From positions 186,001 through 250,000 of the forward strand of contig NZ_CANLZM010000001.1 of the NCBI RefSeq assembly GCF_947495565.1: a stretch of DNA of 64,000 nucleotides. Direction: 5' to 3'. Source of the stretch: an uncultured Pontibacter sp. (GTDB lineage: Bacteria > Bacteroidota > Bacteroidia > Cytophagales > Hymenobacteraceae). The position numbers were made by a program, and so were the translations under genes. The notes under the pieces are model-generated. The model saw only the letters and a program-made list of their open reading frames with translations, was not told where the DNA came from and searched no databases. This document shows positions 18,182 to 27,363 of the stretch, piece by piece (position 1 is the first letter of the stretch; each line of letters opens with the position of its first letter).

Positions 18182-18218
18182 CAAAGATATAATAAGGTAC
18201 TATGTAACGCAAGGTACT
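18182..18218 (-). promoter_or_regulatory. PadR-operon promoter with overlapping direct repeats
   Basis: On the minus strand TTG (18212-18210), a 20-nt spacer and TATCTTTG (18189-18182) form a near-ideal Bacteroidota promoter. Two exact copies of AAGGTACT (plus strand, 18194-18201 and 18211-18218, 17 bp apart) lie in the spacer and over the -33 box. They are good candidates for the PadR operator. Confidence 0.6.
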
Positions 18219-18437
18219 GTTTGATTTTATTTACGCCCTTTTTTTATAATGGTTATGATGCTGGTGAATTGTTAGTATAAATGATTAATTTTGAATAAAA
18301 ATAAATCTCGGATAGAGTCAACTAAAATGACCCACAGCATGTTAAGGGGGCACAAAATGGGCAGAGGAGCCATGTGGCCGTGCTTAAGTAAATGCAATAA
18401 AAAAATTTAGCGAGCGATAAAACCTATACTATCAAGA

Positions 18438-19535
18438 ATGAATAAGTTTCTGCTTCGCTGCCTGCTGGCGGCGATAGTTTTGCTGACATGGTCGGTGGCC
18501 GAGGCGCAGGTGGCCACGCCAAAGTATAGCAACGAGTTTCTGAATCTGGGCGTAGGTGCCCGGGCGCTGGGAATGGGTAATGTGCAGTCTGCTTTGGCCG
18601 AAGACGCCACCGCCGGCTACTGGAACCCTGCCGGGCTGTTGCGCCTGCCCAACAAGTATAACGTGAGCCTGATGCACTCGGAGCTCTTTGCCGGCATCGC
18701 CAAGAATGACTTTGCCAGCTTTGCCATGCCCCTGGACTCCAGCAGCGCATTAGGTATCTCACTGATCAGAGTTGGCGTGGATGACATTGCCGATACCCGC
18801 CGCCTGCAAAACGAGTATGGCTACATTCAGTACGATAGTATCCGTTTCTTCTCTGTGGCCGATTACGCCATGCTGCTTTCCTATGCCCGCAAAAGCAACC
18901 TGATCGAAGGTTTGCAATTAGGAGCTAGCGCTAAGATAATTTACCGCAACGTAGGCGACTTCGCCGATGCTTACGGGTTCGGGATTGATGCCGGAGCGCA
19001 GTTGCAGCGCGGAACCTGGCAGTTCGGCATCATGGCCAAAGATATTACCACCACCTTCACTGCCTGGACTCATAATGTGGAGGAACTAGAGGAAGCCTAT
19101 CTGCAAACTGGAAACGATCTTCCTGAAAACACCGCAGAACTTACCTTGCCGCGTGTCATACTTGGAGTAGGCAAATCTTTCCGCTTTACCGACAACTTTA
19201 CTGCTGCCCTGGCCACTGACATTGATTTTACTTTTGATGGGAGGCGCAACGTGCTTTTTAAATCTGATGTAATGTCTGTAGACCCACACGTAGGTCTGGA
19301 GCTGGCTTATGCTAACTCTGTTTTTGTACGCGGGGGACTTAACAACTATCAGGAAACACAGGATTTGTACGGCGGTACAACCAAGCGCATACAGCCAAAC
19401 TTCGGGGTAGGTATAAAAACCGGCGGCCTCAACCTAGACCTTGCCATTTCCCGCATTAACAACAGCGAGAGCAACTCAGTTGGCAGCCGCAACACCTCGT
19501 CTGTTATAGTTTCTTTAGGATACGCTTTCGACTAA
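18438..19535 (+). CDS. porV: PorV/PorQ-family outer-membrane beta-barrel protein
   Basis: A 365-residue outer-membrane protein of the FadL-like PorV/LptO/PorQ family, which in type IX secretion shuttles cargo to the surface sortase. It has a signal peptide ending AEAQ, then the family opening LNLGVGARALGMGNVQSALAEDATAGYWNPAGL, and repeated beta strands to a terminal aromatic-rich strand VIVSLGYAFD. It is followed 40 bp later by the PorU2-like sortase gene, which supports the secretion role. The 250-bp region upstream, divergent from PadR, shows no convincing -7 box for this gene. Confidence 0.87.
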   Translation: MNKFLLRCLLAAIVLLTWSVAEAQVATPKYSNEFLNLGVGARALGMGNVQSALAEDATAGYWNPAGLLRLPNKYNVSLMHSELFAGIAKNDFASFAMPLDSSSALGISLIRVGVDDIADTRRLQNEYGYIQYDSIRFFSVADYAMLLSYARKSNLIEGLQLGASAKIIYRNVGDFADAYGFGIDAGAQLQRGTWQFGIMAKDITTTFTAWTHNVEELEEAYLQTGNDLPENTAELTLPRVILGVGKSFRFTDNFTAALATDIDFTFDGRRNVLFKSDVMSVDPHVGLELAYANSVFVRGGLNNYQETQDLYGGTTKRIQPNFGVGIKTGGLNLDLAISRINNSESNSVGSRNTSSVIVSLGYAFD

Positions 19536-19575
19536 TTAATAAAGATTTAGCCAATTGCTCATGTATACTTTTAGC

Positions 19576-22500
19576 ATGAAAAGATGTTTTACCGCAGTTC
19601 TTCTGCTCCTGGTGGCCCTAACCACACAAACCTCCAAAGCGCAGGAGCTGGTCGGCAATGAGTGGATCGATTACTCAAAGACTTACCATAAACTGCAGGT
19701 ACTGGAGAATGGCCTGTATAAGTTAGATTATACTTACCTGCAGGGGCTAGGGCTGGAAAATGTAAATCCTCAGCACCTGCAGCTCTTCCGGCGTGGCAAA
19801 GAGGTGGCAATTTATGTGGCAGGCGAGGCTGACGGCCGTTTGGATGCGCAGGATTTTGTAGAATTTTACGGTGAACGCAACGACGGAGTACTCGATAAGG
19901 AACTATATAAGAACCCAGCCCACCAGGTGCACCAGCTCCACAGCATGTATACCGACTCGGCTGCATATTTTCTAACCGTAAACCCTGCAGGCAATAACAT
20001 GCGTATGCGGGAGGTGAACCCCTCCACCGCCGGTCTGACGCCTGAACCTTACCATTTGCAGAAGGTACTATCTCTCCAAACAGCGACGATCCAATTGGGG
20101 CAGCCTACCGGCTCAAACCGAATGCCTTGGATGGATAGGGGCGAGGGGTATTTTTCGAAAACTTCTACAGGTACGCAGAGCTTCAACATAACAGGTATTA
20201 CCAATGTAGTGTCAACCGGCCCTAAACCGTTATTAAAGTATGCCATTGTAGGCCCTGATGAGAAAACGCACCGGGTTGACATAAATGTGGTAAACGGAGC
20301 GACGTTTAAGATAAATACGGCTGAGTACGGGGGGTATGATTTTTATAAGTCGCAACAGCAGCTGGAGTTTGGCCACATCAGCTCCTCAAGCCAGATTACA
20401 CTGCAGCTGGTATCGCAGGAAGTAAATGGCAGTAAAGGTGCTGTTGCTTTGGCTTATGCTGAAGTTACATTTCCTCAAAGAAGTGTTTTTGCAGGCAAAT
20501 CAATGTTTCTGTATACAGATTCGTTGCGTAGTGCCACATCTTACTTTGAATTTACCAGTGCACCAGCCAGTGTTGTGGCCTACAACGTGACAGACCAGCA
20601 GAACATAGTTCGTACAGTTGGGTACTCAAACGGCACAAGCAAAGGATTTGTGGTAAACGGAGGCCAAAATCAACAGAAGGTACTGTTGGCCAGAACAGAT
20701 CAAGCCCTTATTCCTGCCGGGAATCCAGAAAAAATAACTTTCAGAGAGATTAATCCTGATGCCTATAACTACATCATTGTTACTAATAAAGAACTGATGA
20801 AGCCCGCGGACGGCAGCTCAACGCCAGCTCCCAAAGAGTACGCGGCTTACCGTAGCTCAGCAGAAGGAGGAGGGTATGATACCCTGCTTGTTTTTATAGA
20901 TGACATAGCAGACCAGTTTCATTATGGTGAATTTTCGTCTAATGCGCTCACACGTTTCTCTTCACACTTGCTAAAGTCTCCGCGCCAAAAGTATATTTTA
21001 TACCTGGGTAAATCTCTGGAATTGCGTGTGCTAAACTATAAGTTAGCTGCTTCCAGAAGTCAGGATCTGGTGCCTTCTGGCTTGGGTACATATCCTGGTT
21101 CAGATATCATCTTCTCCGCAGATTTCAGAAACAACAATTACGAACCACGCATTCCAACTGGCAGAGTTACAGCAAAAACTTCAGATGAAATTATTGCATA
21201 CCTGAATAAAGTAAAGGAGTATGAGGCCGTAAAGGACGGGGAGGAGTGGAGAAAGAACATCCTGCAGCTGGGTGGCGGCTTAAAAGTTGATGAGATTAAC
21301 TTGATAAATGGTTATTTAAATAATTATGCCACAATAGCAGAAGGGCCTCTTCTTGGAGCAAGTGTTATTCAGAAAACCAGGAAGAACCTGAGTGAGGTTG
21401 TGGAGACTTTGGATGTGTCTAAAGAAATTAATGAAGGCGTTTCGCTCATCACATTTTTTGGGCATAGTTCGTCAGGAACCGTGGACTTGGACATTGGCGT
21501 GCCATCCAGCCCGATCAGTAATTATAAAAACAAAGGCAAATATCCGGTTATGATCATGAACGGTTGTAACCTAGGTGGTATATTTTCCACCAGCGGGCTG
21601 ACATTTGGTGAAAACTGGATTAAAACACCTGAAAAAGGAGCTATTGCTTTTATCGCACACACTGATGCTGGATATGTAACAGACCTTAACAGGTATACTT
21701 ATAATTTTTACACAGTTGCTTTACAAGATCCGGCCTTCTACGGAAAAACGATTGGAGAGGTGCAGCGAGAAACTATACGGAGAGTGCTCCAAATCTCAAG
21801 GTCCAACTTTTCCATAGCCATGGTGCTCGAGATGGTGCTTCAAGGCGATCCTGCCATCAAGATCTACAGTCCTGCTAAACCGGATTACCTGGTTAAGCCA
21901 AACAGCTTTGACTTAAAAGGACGTTCCGGAAGCTTGGCCACTGCTGTGTCGGATTCTGTTGTACTTTCTTTTGATGCTCAAAACCTAGGCAAGGCTATCA
22001 CAGACTCAATTTATGTTTCTGTGAAGCGAACATTGCCAGATAACACAGTGCTGGAGGCTGATACTTTTAAAGTTGGCCCTATTATGCATACCAGCCGCAT
22101 CGAATTGACACTGCCTAATATTGGTGTGTCCTCTATGGGGATAAATACATTTGAGGTTACCCTTGACAGCCGCAATGCTTTTGAGGAGCTGAATGAGGAA
22201 AATAACATAGCTGTTTACCAGCGCTATATCTCAGCTAGTGGTTTAACAGTTGTCACTCCGATGCAGTATAGCTTACTTAGTGATGCTGTTGCGACCTTAG
22301 CGGTACAGGCTGTAGTAGCCAATAAAGATAAAGGTGTATACTTTGAAATAGACACTACAAATGCATTTAACAGCCCTTGGCTGAAAAAGAGCACAAACCC
22401 TAAATCAGGATTTGCATCCTGGGATGTTAGTTTGATTAATAATAGTACTTCGGACAGCATTGTGTATTTCTGGCGTGCGCGTTTTGATTCTTATGAGCAA

Positions 22501-24576
22501 GGGGAAGACACCGTTTGGGTAAACAGCTCTTTCAGGCGCGTGGCAAGTATAAAATCCGGCTGGTCGCAGAGCCACCGTGGGCAGTTTACGGAAGCCATAC
22601 TTTCTGGCATGGATTCCCTCAATCAGAAAACGGGTGTGTGGGAGTTCGGTACGGTACGGAAGTTCGTTGACATCAAAACCGCCGGCGGAGACATCCATTT
22701 TAGTGACCCACCTTATGGCTTGTTTATTGATGGTAATCAGCAGCTGAACTACTGGTGCGGCAACCCTACTTACTATAAATACACCCAGCCGCGCTTTTAT
22801 TTAATTGCCTTCAATGACGTTACACTGGAGCCTGTTACCGACATACCCGGACAGATTCTATGTACTACATACCCGTACATCTTCGATACCGATGACTTAA
22901 GGAAAGAGGCTAACATCACGAAGTTGAAATCTTTTATTGCAGCTATCCCTGATGGGTATTATGTGGCAGTGATAGGCATGCAGAATGTTCCTTTCAGCAG
23001 TTTTACGGAAGAAACCAAAGCAGCTTTTAGAAGCTTAGGCTCAAAATTGATTGATGAGCTAAGAACCGGCGACCCTTTTGTGATGATGGGTAGGAAAGGT
23101 GCCGCCCCAGGCACAATTGAGGAAAAGGGATATTCTAAAGAGGAGGAAGATAGAGAAGGTGGTACACCGGGAGCTTCACAAAGTATAGCCTTAAGTATAA
23201 CTCTGGAGTCTAACAGGCAGTCTGGTACCATCACATCAACAACGATCGGCCCAGCCCTGAACTGGAATTCTTTGCACCATACAATTAAACCTTATGATGG
23301 CGGCGAAGACAAGTATAAGTTAAGCTTGATAGGGGTAGATGCCGCAGGTGAGGAGACATTGCTGGAAGAGAATATTAGCTCGAAAGCTTTCGATATTTCT
23401 CATATTAACGCTAGTCAGTATCCTAATCTAAAGCTATCAGCCTTCCTAGCTGACTCCACAATGCGTACTGCACCACAGTTGAAAGAGTGGTTTGTTATTT
23501 ATGATCCTGTACCTGAAGGCATCATCCGGCCTGATTTAGTAAAAGCAAGCAGTGAGGATCTTACCCAGTTGGCCGGAAGCGGAAGTATGAATGTGCCGAT
23601 GGCTTTTCAAAACGTAACTGCTACCGCGTTTACTGACTCACTGACAGTAGAGGTAGTACTAAGCGGAGCGGGTATATCAGCTACAACGTCAAGGTTCAAA
23701 ATAAAGCCATTGGGGCCGAATGAGACAGTGCATTTCAGCCATGCCGTTTCTACGGTTGAGCTGGATGGAGACTATAGAATCAGTTTTTATGTGAACCCGC
23801 GCTTGGTGCCAGAGCAAGAATATACTAATAACATCTACGAAGTAGCTTTTAAAGTACAGTCTAAGCTTCATCCGGTTATGGATGTGGCTTTTGATGGCAT
23901 ACACATTCTGGATGGTGATATTGTATCTCCCAGCCCGCTGATCAGTGTGACGGTGAAGGATGAGAACAGGCACATTTTTCTGCAGGACCCAGCAAAAATG
24001 TCGATGGTGCTGATTACACCAGAAGGGCAACAGCAGGAGGTAGACCTGATGGGCAACCAGGAGGTGACGCATACACCTGCCACCGAGGCAAATGACTTTA
24101 AAATGGAGTATAGGCCTGCCAAACTAGAGGACGGCAAGTATACGATGGAAGTGCGGGCAAAAGACGCTGCCGGGAAAGAATCAGGCGTGTCGCCTTACAG
24201 GATAGGTTTTGAAGTAGTAAGCGAATCAAGTATATCCAACTTCTACCCATTCCCGAACCCGTTCTCGACTAAAACCAACTTTATATTTACCATAACAGGT
24301 AGCACCATTCCGGATCAGATAAAGATTCAGATCCTGACAATTACTGGTAAGGTAGTGAAGGAGATTATGAAGGAGGAGCTTGGCCCGTTACGCATCGGTA
24401 ATAATAAAACAGAGTATGCCTGGGATGGCACCGATATGTATGGCGACAGGCTGGCCAACGGTGTATACTTGTACCGCGTGGTTATGAGCCGTGGCGAAGA
24501 GGAAATGAAGCACCGCAATACTTTCGGCGACGGTGCCTTTAAGAATGGCTACGGCAAGCTCTATATTCTACGCTAA
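19576..24576 (+). CDS. porU2: Type IX secretion sortase, PorU2-like C25 peptidase
   Basis: A 1666-residue exported gingipain-family (C25) cysteine peptidase. After the signal peptide (MKRCFTAVLLLL...KAQ) comes a long beta-rich region, then the C25 domain with catalytic His630 in FFGHSSSG and Cys664 in MNGCNLGG. A CARDB-like domain (about 775-900) and further beta domains follow. The last 110 residues hold FYPFPNPFSTKTNF and ITGKVVKEI...YAWDGTDMYGDRLANGVYLYRV, a FlgD-like/type A C-terminal domain. PorU removes cargo signals and attaches them to lipid; this protein is about 500 residues longer than P. gingivalis PorU and fits the PorU2 group of Cytophagales. The start is set by the signal peptide. 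Confidence 0.88.
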   Translation: MKRCFTAVLLLLVALTTQTSKAQELVGNEWIDYSKTYHKLQVLENGLYKLDYTYLQGLGLENVNPQHLQLFRRGKEVAIYVAGEADGRLDAQDFVEFYGERNDGVLDKELYKNPAHQVHQLHSMYTDSAAYFLTVNPAGNNMRMREVNPSTAGLTPEPYHLQKVLSLQTATIQLGQPTGSNRMPWMDRGEGYFSKTSTGTQSFNITGITNVVSTGPKPLLKYAIVGPDEKTHRVDINVVNGATFKINTAEYGGYDFYKSQQQLEFGHISSSSQITLQLVSQEVNGSKGAVALAYAEVTFPQRSVFAGKSMFLYTDSLRSATSYFEFTSAPASVVAYNVTDQQNIVRTVGYSNGTSKGFVVNGGQNQQKVLLARTDQALIPAGNPEKITFREINPDAYNYIIVTNKELMKPADGSSTPAPKEYAAYRSSAEGGGYDTLLVFIDDIADQFHYGEFSSNALTRFSSHLLKSPRQKYILYLGKSLELRVLNYKLAASRSQDLVPSGLGTYPGSDIIFSADFRNNNYEPRIPTGRVTAKTSDEIIAYLNKVKEYEAVKDGEEWRKNILQLGGGLKVDEINLINGYLNNYATIAEGPLLGASVIQKTRKNLSEVVETLDVSKEINEGVSLITFFGHSSSGTVDLDIGVPSSPISNYKNKGKYPVMIMNGCNLGGIFSTSGLTFGENWIKTPEKGAIAFIAHTDAGYVTDLNRYTYNFYTVALQDPAFYGKTIGEVQRETIRRVLQISRSNFSIAMVLEMVLQGDPAIKIYSPAKPDYLVKPNSFDLKGRSGSLATAVSDSVVLSFDAQNLGKAITDSIYVSVKRTLPDNTVLEADTFKVGPIMHTSRIELTLPNIGVSSMGINTFEVTLDSRNAFEELNEENNIAVYQRYISASGLTVVTPMQYSLLSDAVATLAVQAVVANKDKGVYFEIDTTNAFNSPWLKKSTNPKSGFASWDVSLINNSTSDSIVYFWRARFDSYEQGEDTVWVNSSFRRVASIKSGWSQSHRGQFTEAILSGMDSLNQKTGVWEFGTVRKFVDIKTAGGDIHFSDPPYGLFIDGNQQLNYWCGNPTYYKYTQPRFYLIAFNDVTLEPVTDIPGQILCTTYPYIFDTDDLRKEANITKLKSFIAAIPDGYYVAVIGMQNVPFSSFTEETKAAFRSLGSKLIDELRTGDPFVMMGRKGAAPGTIEEKGYSKEEEDREGGTPGASQSIALSITLESNRQSGTITSTTIGPALNWNSLHHTIKPYDGGEDKYKLSLIGVDAAGEETLLEENISSKAFDISHINASQYPNLKLSAFLADSTMRTAPQLKEWFVIYDPVPEGIIRPDLVKASSEDLTQLAGSGSMNVPMAFQNVTATAFTDSLTVEVVLSGAGISATTSRFKIKPLGPNETVHFSHAVSTVELDGDYRISFYVNPRLVPEQEYTNNIYEVAFKVQSKLHPVMDVAFDGIHILDGDIVSPSPLISVTVKDENRHIFLQDPAKMSMVLITPEGQQQEVDLMGNQEVTHTPATEANDFKMEYRPAKLEDGKYTMEVRAKDAAGKESGVSPYRIGFEVVSESSISNFYPFPNPFSTKTNFIFTITGSTIPDQIKIQILTITGKVVKEIMKEELGPLRIGNNKTEYAWDGTDMYGDRLANGVYLYRVVMSRGEEEMKHRNTFGDGAFKNGYGKLYILR

Positions 24577-24585
24577 GCTACAGCC

Positions 24586-24643
24586 GCAAGTATAAAAGCA
24601 GAGGGGCCGCTGATTTCAGCGGCCCCTCTGCTTTTATACTTGC
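24586..24643. terminator. Bidirectional terminator between porU2 and folA
   Basis: A perfect 28-bp stem with a 2-nt loop. The outer base of the stem is GCAAGTATAAAAGC and its complement, so two inverted copies of AAGTATAAA provide the A- and T-tracts for both directions. Confidence 0.9.
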
Positions 24644-24644
24644 G

Positions 24645-25133
24645 TTACTTCCTTTCCAGCGTCAGGAATGTATAGCTATACTTGTTTTTCTCGTCCGGCT
24701 CATGTTGTTCCTGCTCCACCACCTGCCATTTGTTTTCGGGCAGCTCCGGGAAGTAGGCATCTCCATCGAAAGTATGATGCACTCGTGTTAGGTATACTTT
24801 GTCGGTGTAGGGAAGCGCTTGCCTATAAACATTGGCCCCTCCAATTATACTTACCTGCTCCGCATCCAGCTCTTTGCCTTTAGCGATGGCCTCTTCTAAA
24901 GAGTGTACCACAATGCATCCATCAGCATGGTAGTCTATTTGAGAGGTGATAATAATTGAAGTACGGCCCGGAAGCGGCTTTCCGATAGCCTCATAGGTTT
25001 TGCGACCCATAATCATCGGATGGCCCATGGTGAGGCGCTTAAAATGCTTCAGGTCGGCGGGCAGGTACCAGATCAGGTCATTGTCTTTGCCAATCACATT
25101 GTTTTCGGCGGCGGCTACTACAATCGCTATCAT
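24645..25133 (-). CDS. folA: Dihydrofolate reductase
   Basis: NADPH-dependent reductase that makes tetrahydrofolate. It has 162 residues and the family blocks IVVAAAENNVIGKDNDLIWYLPADLKHFK (the Asp of LPADL is catalytic), MGRKTYEAIGKPLPGRTSIII, SIIGGANVYRQALP and a C-terminal YSYTFLTLERK. It lies 5 bp after fmt on the same strand. Folate reduction and formyl-methionine synthesis share the one-carbon pool, so the pairing makes sense. Confidence 0.95.
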   Translation of the reverse strand: MIAIVVAAAENNVIGKDNDLIWYLPADLKHFKRLTMGHPMIMGRKTYEAIGKPLPGRTSIIITSQIDYHADGCIVVHSLEEAIAKGKELDAEQVSIIGGANVYRQALPYTDKVYLTRVHHTFDGDAYFPELPENKWQVVEQEQHEPDEKNKYSYTFLTLERK

Positions 25134-25138
25134 ATCAG

Positions 25139-26065
25139 TTATACTTCAAAATTATAGCCACGCAGCAGGTCCTGCGCCGGCATACGTTTTTTACCTTCCA
25201 TCTGCAGGTCGAGCACAGCAAGTGCGCCTTCAGCAGTTTGTATGTGCAGGAAGTTTTTGTTGTCGGTGTGGATAGTGCCGGGCTCCGAAGTATAAACAGC
25301 ATCATCCAGCACGGTTACTTTATAAATTTTAAAGTTTTTCCCGTTAAGCTTTGTCCAGGCGGCTGGGTAAGGGCTGAGGCCTCTGATAAAATTGCGTACC
25401 TGCTCTGCCGGCTGGTTCCAGTTAATCTCGCAGGTGTCTTTAAATATCTTAGGCGCATGTCTAGTTTCGGAGGAGATTAACTGCGGCTGTGGCTGCACTT
25501 CGTTGCGTTCGATAGCCTGCACGGTTCGCAATGCCAGCTCAGCGCCTTTATACTTCAGCTTTTCATACAGCGTACCGAAATCATCTTCTTCCAGAATCGA
25601 CATGTGCTCCTGGAAAATCAAATCACCGGTGTCAATCTCATGCTTCAGGAAAAAGGAGGTAACACCTGTTTCTTTCTCTCCGTTGATGATGGCCCAGTTT
25701 ATAGGCGCGGCCCCGCGGTACTGCGGCAGCAGCGATGCGTGAATGTTGAAAGAGCCCAACTCAGGCATCGCCCATACAACTTCCGGCAGCATTCTAAACG
25801 CCACAATAATTTGCAGGTTAGCACTGTAGCTTCTGAGTTCTTCCAGAAAAACCTCTGATTTAAGGTTTGTTGGCTGCAGCACCGGAATATGCTGCGAAAC
25901 AGCATACTCCTTAACCGGCGACTGGTTCAGCTTCTGGCCACGCCCGGCCGGTTTGTCAGGGGCCGTGATAACAGCTACAACATTATACTTATTCTCCACG
26001 AGTGTCTGCAGGGTTGGCACGGCAAAATCCGGCGTACCCATAAACATGATGCGTAAATCTTTCAT
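25139..26065 (-). CDS. fmt: Methionyl-tRNA formyltransferase
   Basis: Transfers a formyl group from 10-formyl-tetrahydrofolate to initiator Met-tRNA. The 308 residues begin RIMFMGTPDFAVPTLQTL. The catalytic region is NIHASLLPQYRGAAPINWAIINGEKETGVTSFFLKHEIDTGDLI, with the expected Asn, His and Asp. The C-terminal OB-like domain (WTKLNGKNFKIYKV...) follows. It is the middle gene of namZ-fmt-folA on the minus strand with 2- and 5-bp gaps, so these three genes are one operon. Confidence 0.95.
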   Translation of the reverse strand: MKDLRIMFMGTPDFAVPTLQTLVENKYNVVAVITAPDKPAGRGQKLNQSPVKEYAVSQHIPVLQPTNLKSEVFLEELRSYSANLQIIVAFRMLPEVVWAMPELGSFNIHASLLPQYRGAAPINWAIINGEKETGVTSFFLKHEIDTGDLIFQEHMSILEEDDFGTLYEKLKYKGAELALRTVQAIERNEVQPQPQLISSETRHAPKIFKDTCEINWNQPAEQVRNFIRGLSPYPAAWTKLNGKNFKIYKVTVLDDAVYTSEPGTIHTDNKNFLHIQTAEGALAVLDLQMEGKKRMPAQDLLRGYNFEV

Positions 26066-26067
26066 AA

Positions 26068-27297
26068 TTAGCTAAAGTCTGGGTATAAAAGGTACTGCTT
26101 GCGCTTAGCTTTGTAGTTTGATAAGGCAGGCTCCCAGCTGGCGCGAATCTCCGCCTCTGTCTTGCCTGCTTTTACCTGCTCGCGCAGTTTGGTGGTACCC
26201 GCCAGTTTTTCGAAGAAGTTGTTGAAGAACTTATCCTTGTTACTGGAGTTGTTATACATTTCCAGTAGGTAACTCAGCGTAAAAGGCTGCGCATCGGACG
26301 GGTCTGTCAGGTCCATGCCATAGCAGGTAACGCCCTTGTGGGGAGGATCGGTGGCGCCTGGGGTGCTGGTTGGCGTAAAGCTAAAATCCTTGATCTGATA
26401 ATATGGGCTGCCAATTAACTGGAAAGGTGTAGCAGTGCCTCGCCCAACACTCACGTTTGTGCCTTCAAAGAAGCAGATGGAAGGGTATAGTGCAATGGCC
26501 TGTGCGTTTGGCAGGTTTGGTGAAGGCCTCACAGGTAAATCGTAAGCCATGTTATGGTCATAGTTTTCCATCGGGATAACCGTGAGTTTTGCCTGGCGCT
26601 GCCCCTCCAGCCACTTTTCGCCGTTAATCATTTTGGCCAGTTCGCCTACGGTAAGCCCGTGCACAATCGGAATCGGGTGCATGCCCACAAACGACTGCAG
26701 TTCCATTTCCAGTACCGGCCCGTCTACATAATGTCCGTTCGGGTTTGGGCGGTCCAGTATAACCACTTCTTTTCCATTTTCTGCGGCGGCCTCCATTACA
26801 TAATGCATGGTGCTGATGTACGTATAGAATCGCGTGCCCACATCCTGAATGTCGAACAGCAGCACGTCCAGATCTTTTATCTGCTGCGGCAGCGGTTTTT
26901 TGTTTTTGCCGTAAAGCGAGATGATGGGCAAGCCTGTTTTTGGGTCGTTGCCATCTTTTATATGCGCACCCGCGTCAGCCTCACCACGGAAGCCGTGCTC
27001 CGGCGCGAATATCGTTTTTATCTCTACACCCCGGCTCAGGAGCGTATCGACAAGGTGCGTTTGTCCAATGGTGGAGGTTTGGTTCACAATCATGCCCACG
27101 CGCTTGCCCTGTAGCTGCGGCAGGTAGGCTTCTAATCGCTCTGCGCCTGTTTTAAAGGGTTGGGCCTCTGGTGCAGGGGCCGCGGCAGTAACCTGGTTTT
27201 GCTCTGGCGCTGCTGTTGTGGCAGGCACTTGTTTAGAATTGCAGCCGCCAAGCGAGAGCAGCAGCGATGCGGTAAGGTATAGGAAAGGGTGTGTCAT
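26068..27297 (-). CDS. namZ: DUF1343 exo-beta-N-acetylmuramidase NamZ-like lipoprotein
   Basis: A predicted lipoprotein of 409 residues that should release terminal N-acetylmuramic acid from peptidoglycan fragments. The start at 27297 gives MTHPFLYLTASLLLSLGGC, with the lipid cysteine in the lipobox; the longer reading from 27345 hides this signal. DUF1343 hallmarks follow: GKRVGMIVNQTSTIG, TIFAPEHGFRGEADAG, LLFDIQDVGTRFYTYISTM, ILDRPNPNGHYVDGP, and LYPSICFFEGTNVSVGRGT. NamZ activity was shown for Bacillus and Tannerella members; it is inferred here. Confidence 0.88.
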   Translation of the reverse strand: MTHPFLYLTASLLLSLGGCNSKQVPATTAAPEQNQVTAAAPAPEAQPFKTGAERLEAYLPQLQGKRVGMIVNQTSTIGQTHLVDTLLSRGVEIKTIFAPEHGFRGEADAGAHIKDGNDPKTGLPIISLYGKNKKPLPQQIKDLDVLLFDIQDVGTRFYTYISTMHYVMEAAAENGKEVVILDRPNPNGHYVDGPVLEMELQSFVGMHPIPIVHGLTVGELAKMINGEKWLEGQRQAKLTVIPMENYDHNMAYDLPVRPSPNLPNAQAIALYPSICFFEGTNVSVGRGTATPFQLIGSPYYQIKDFSFTPTSTPGATDPPHKGVTCYGMDLTDPSDAQPFTLSYLLEMYNNSSNKDKFFNNFFEKLAGTTKLREQVKAGKTEAEIRASWEPALSNYKAKRKQYLLYPDFS

Positions 27298-27363
27298 CGT
27301 TTTTGTAAGGTAGAAGTCAAAATTCATACCTATCTTTAAGGCCATTAATCTGATTTAAGGCGA

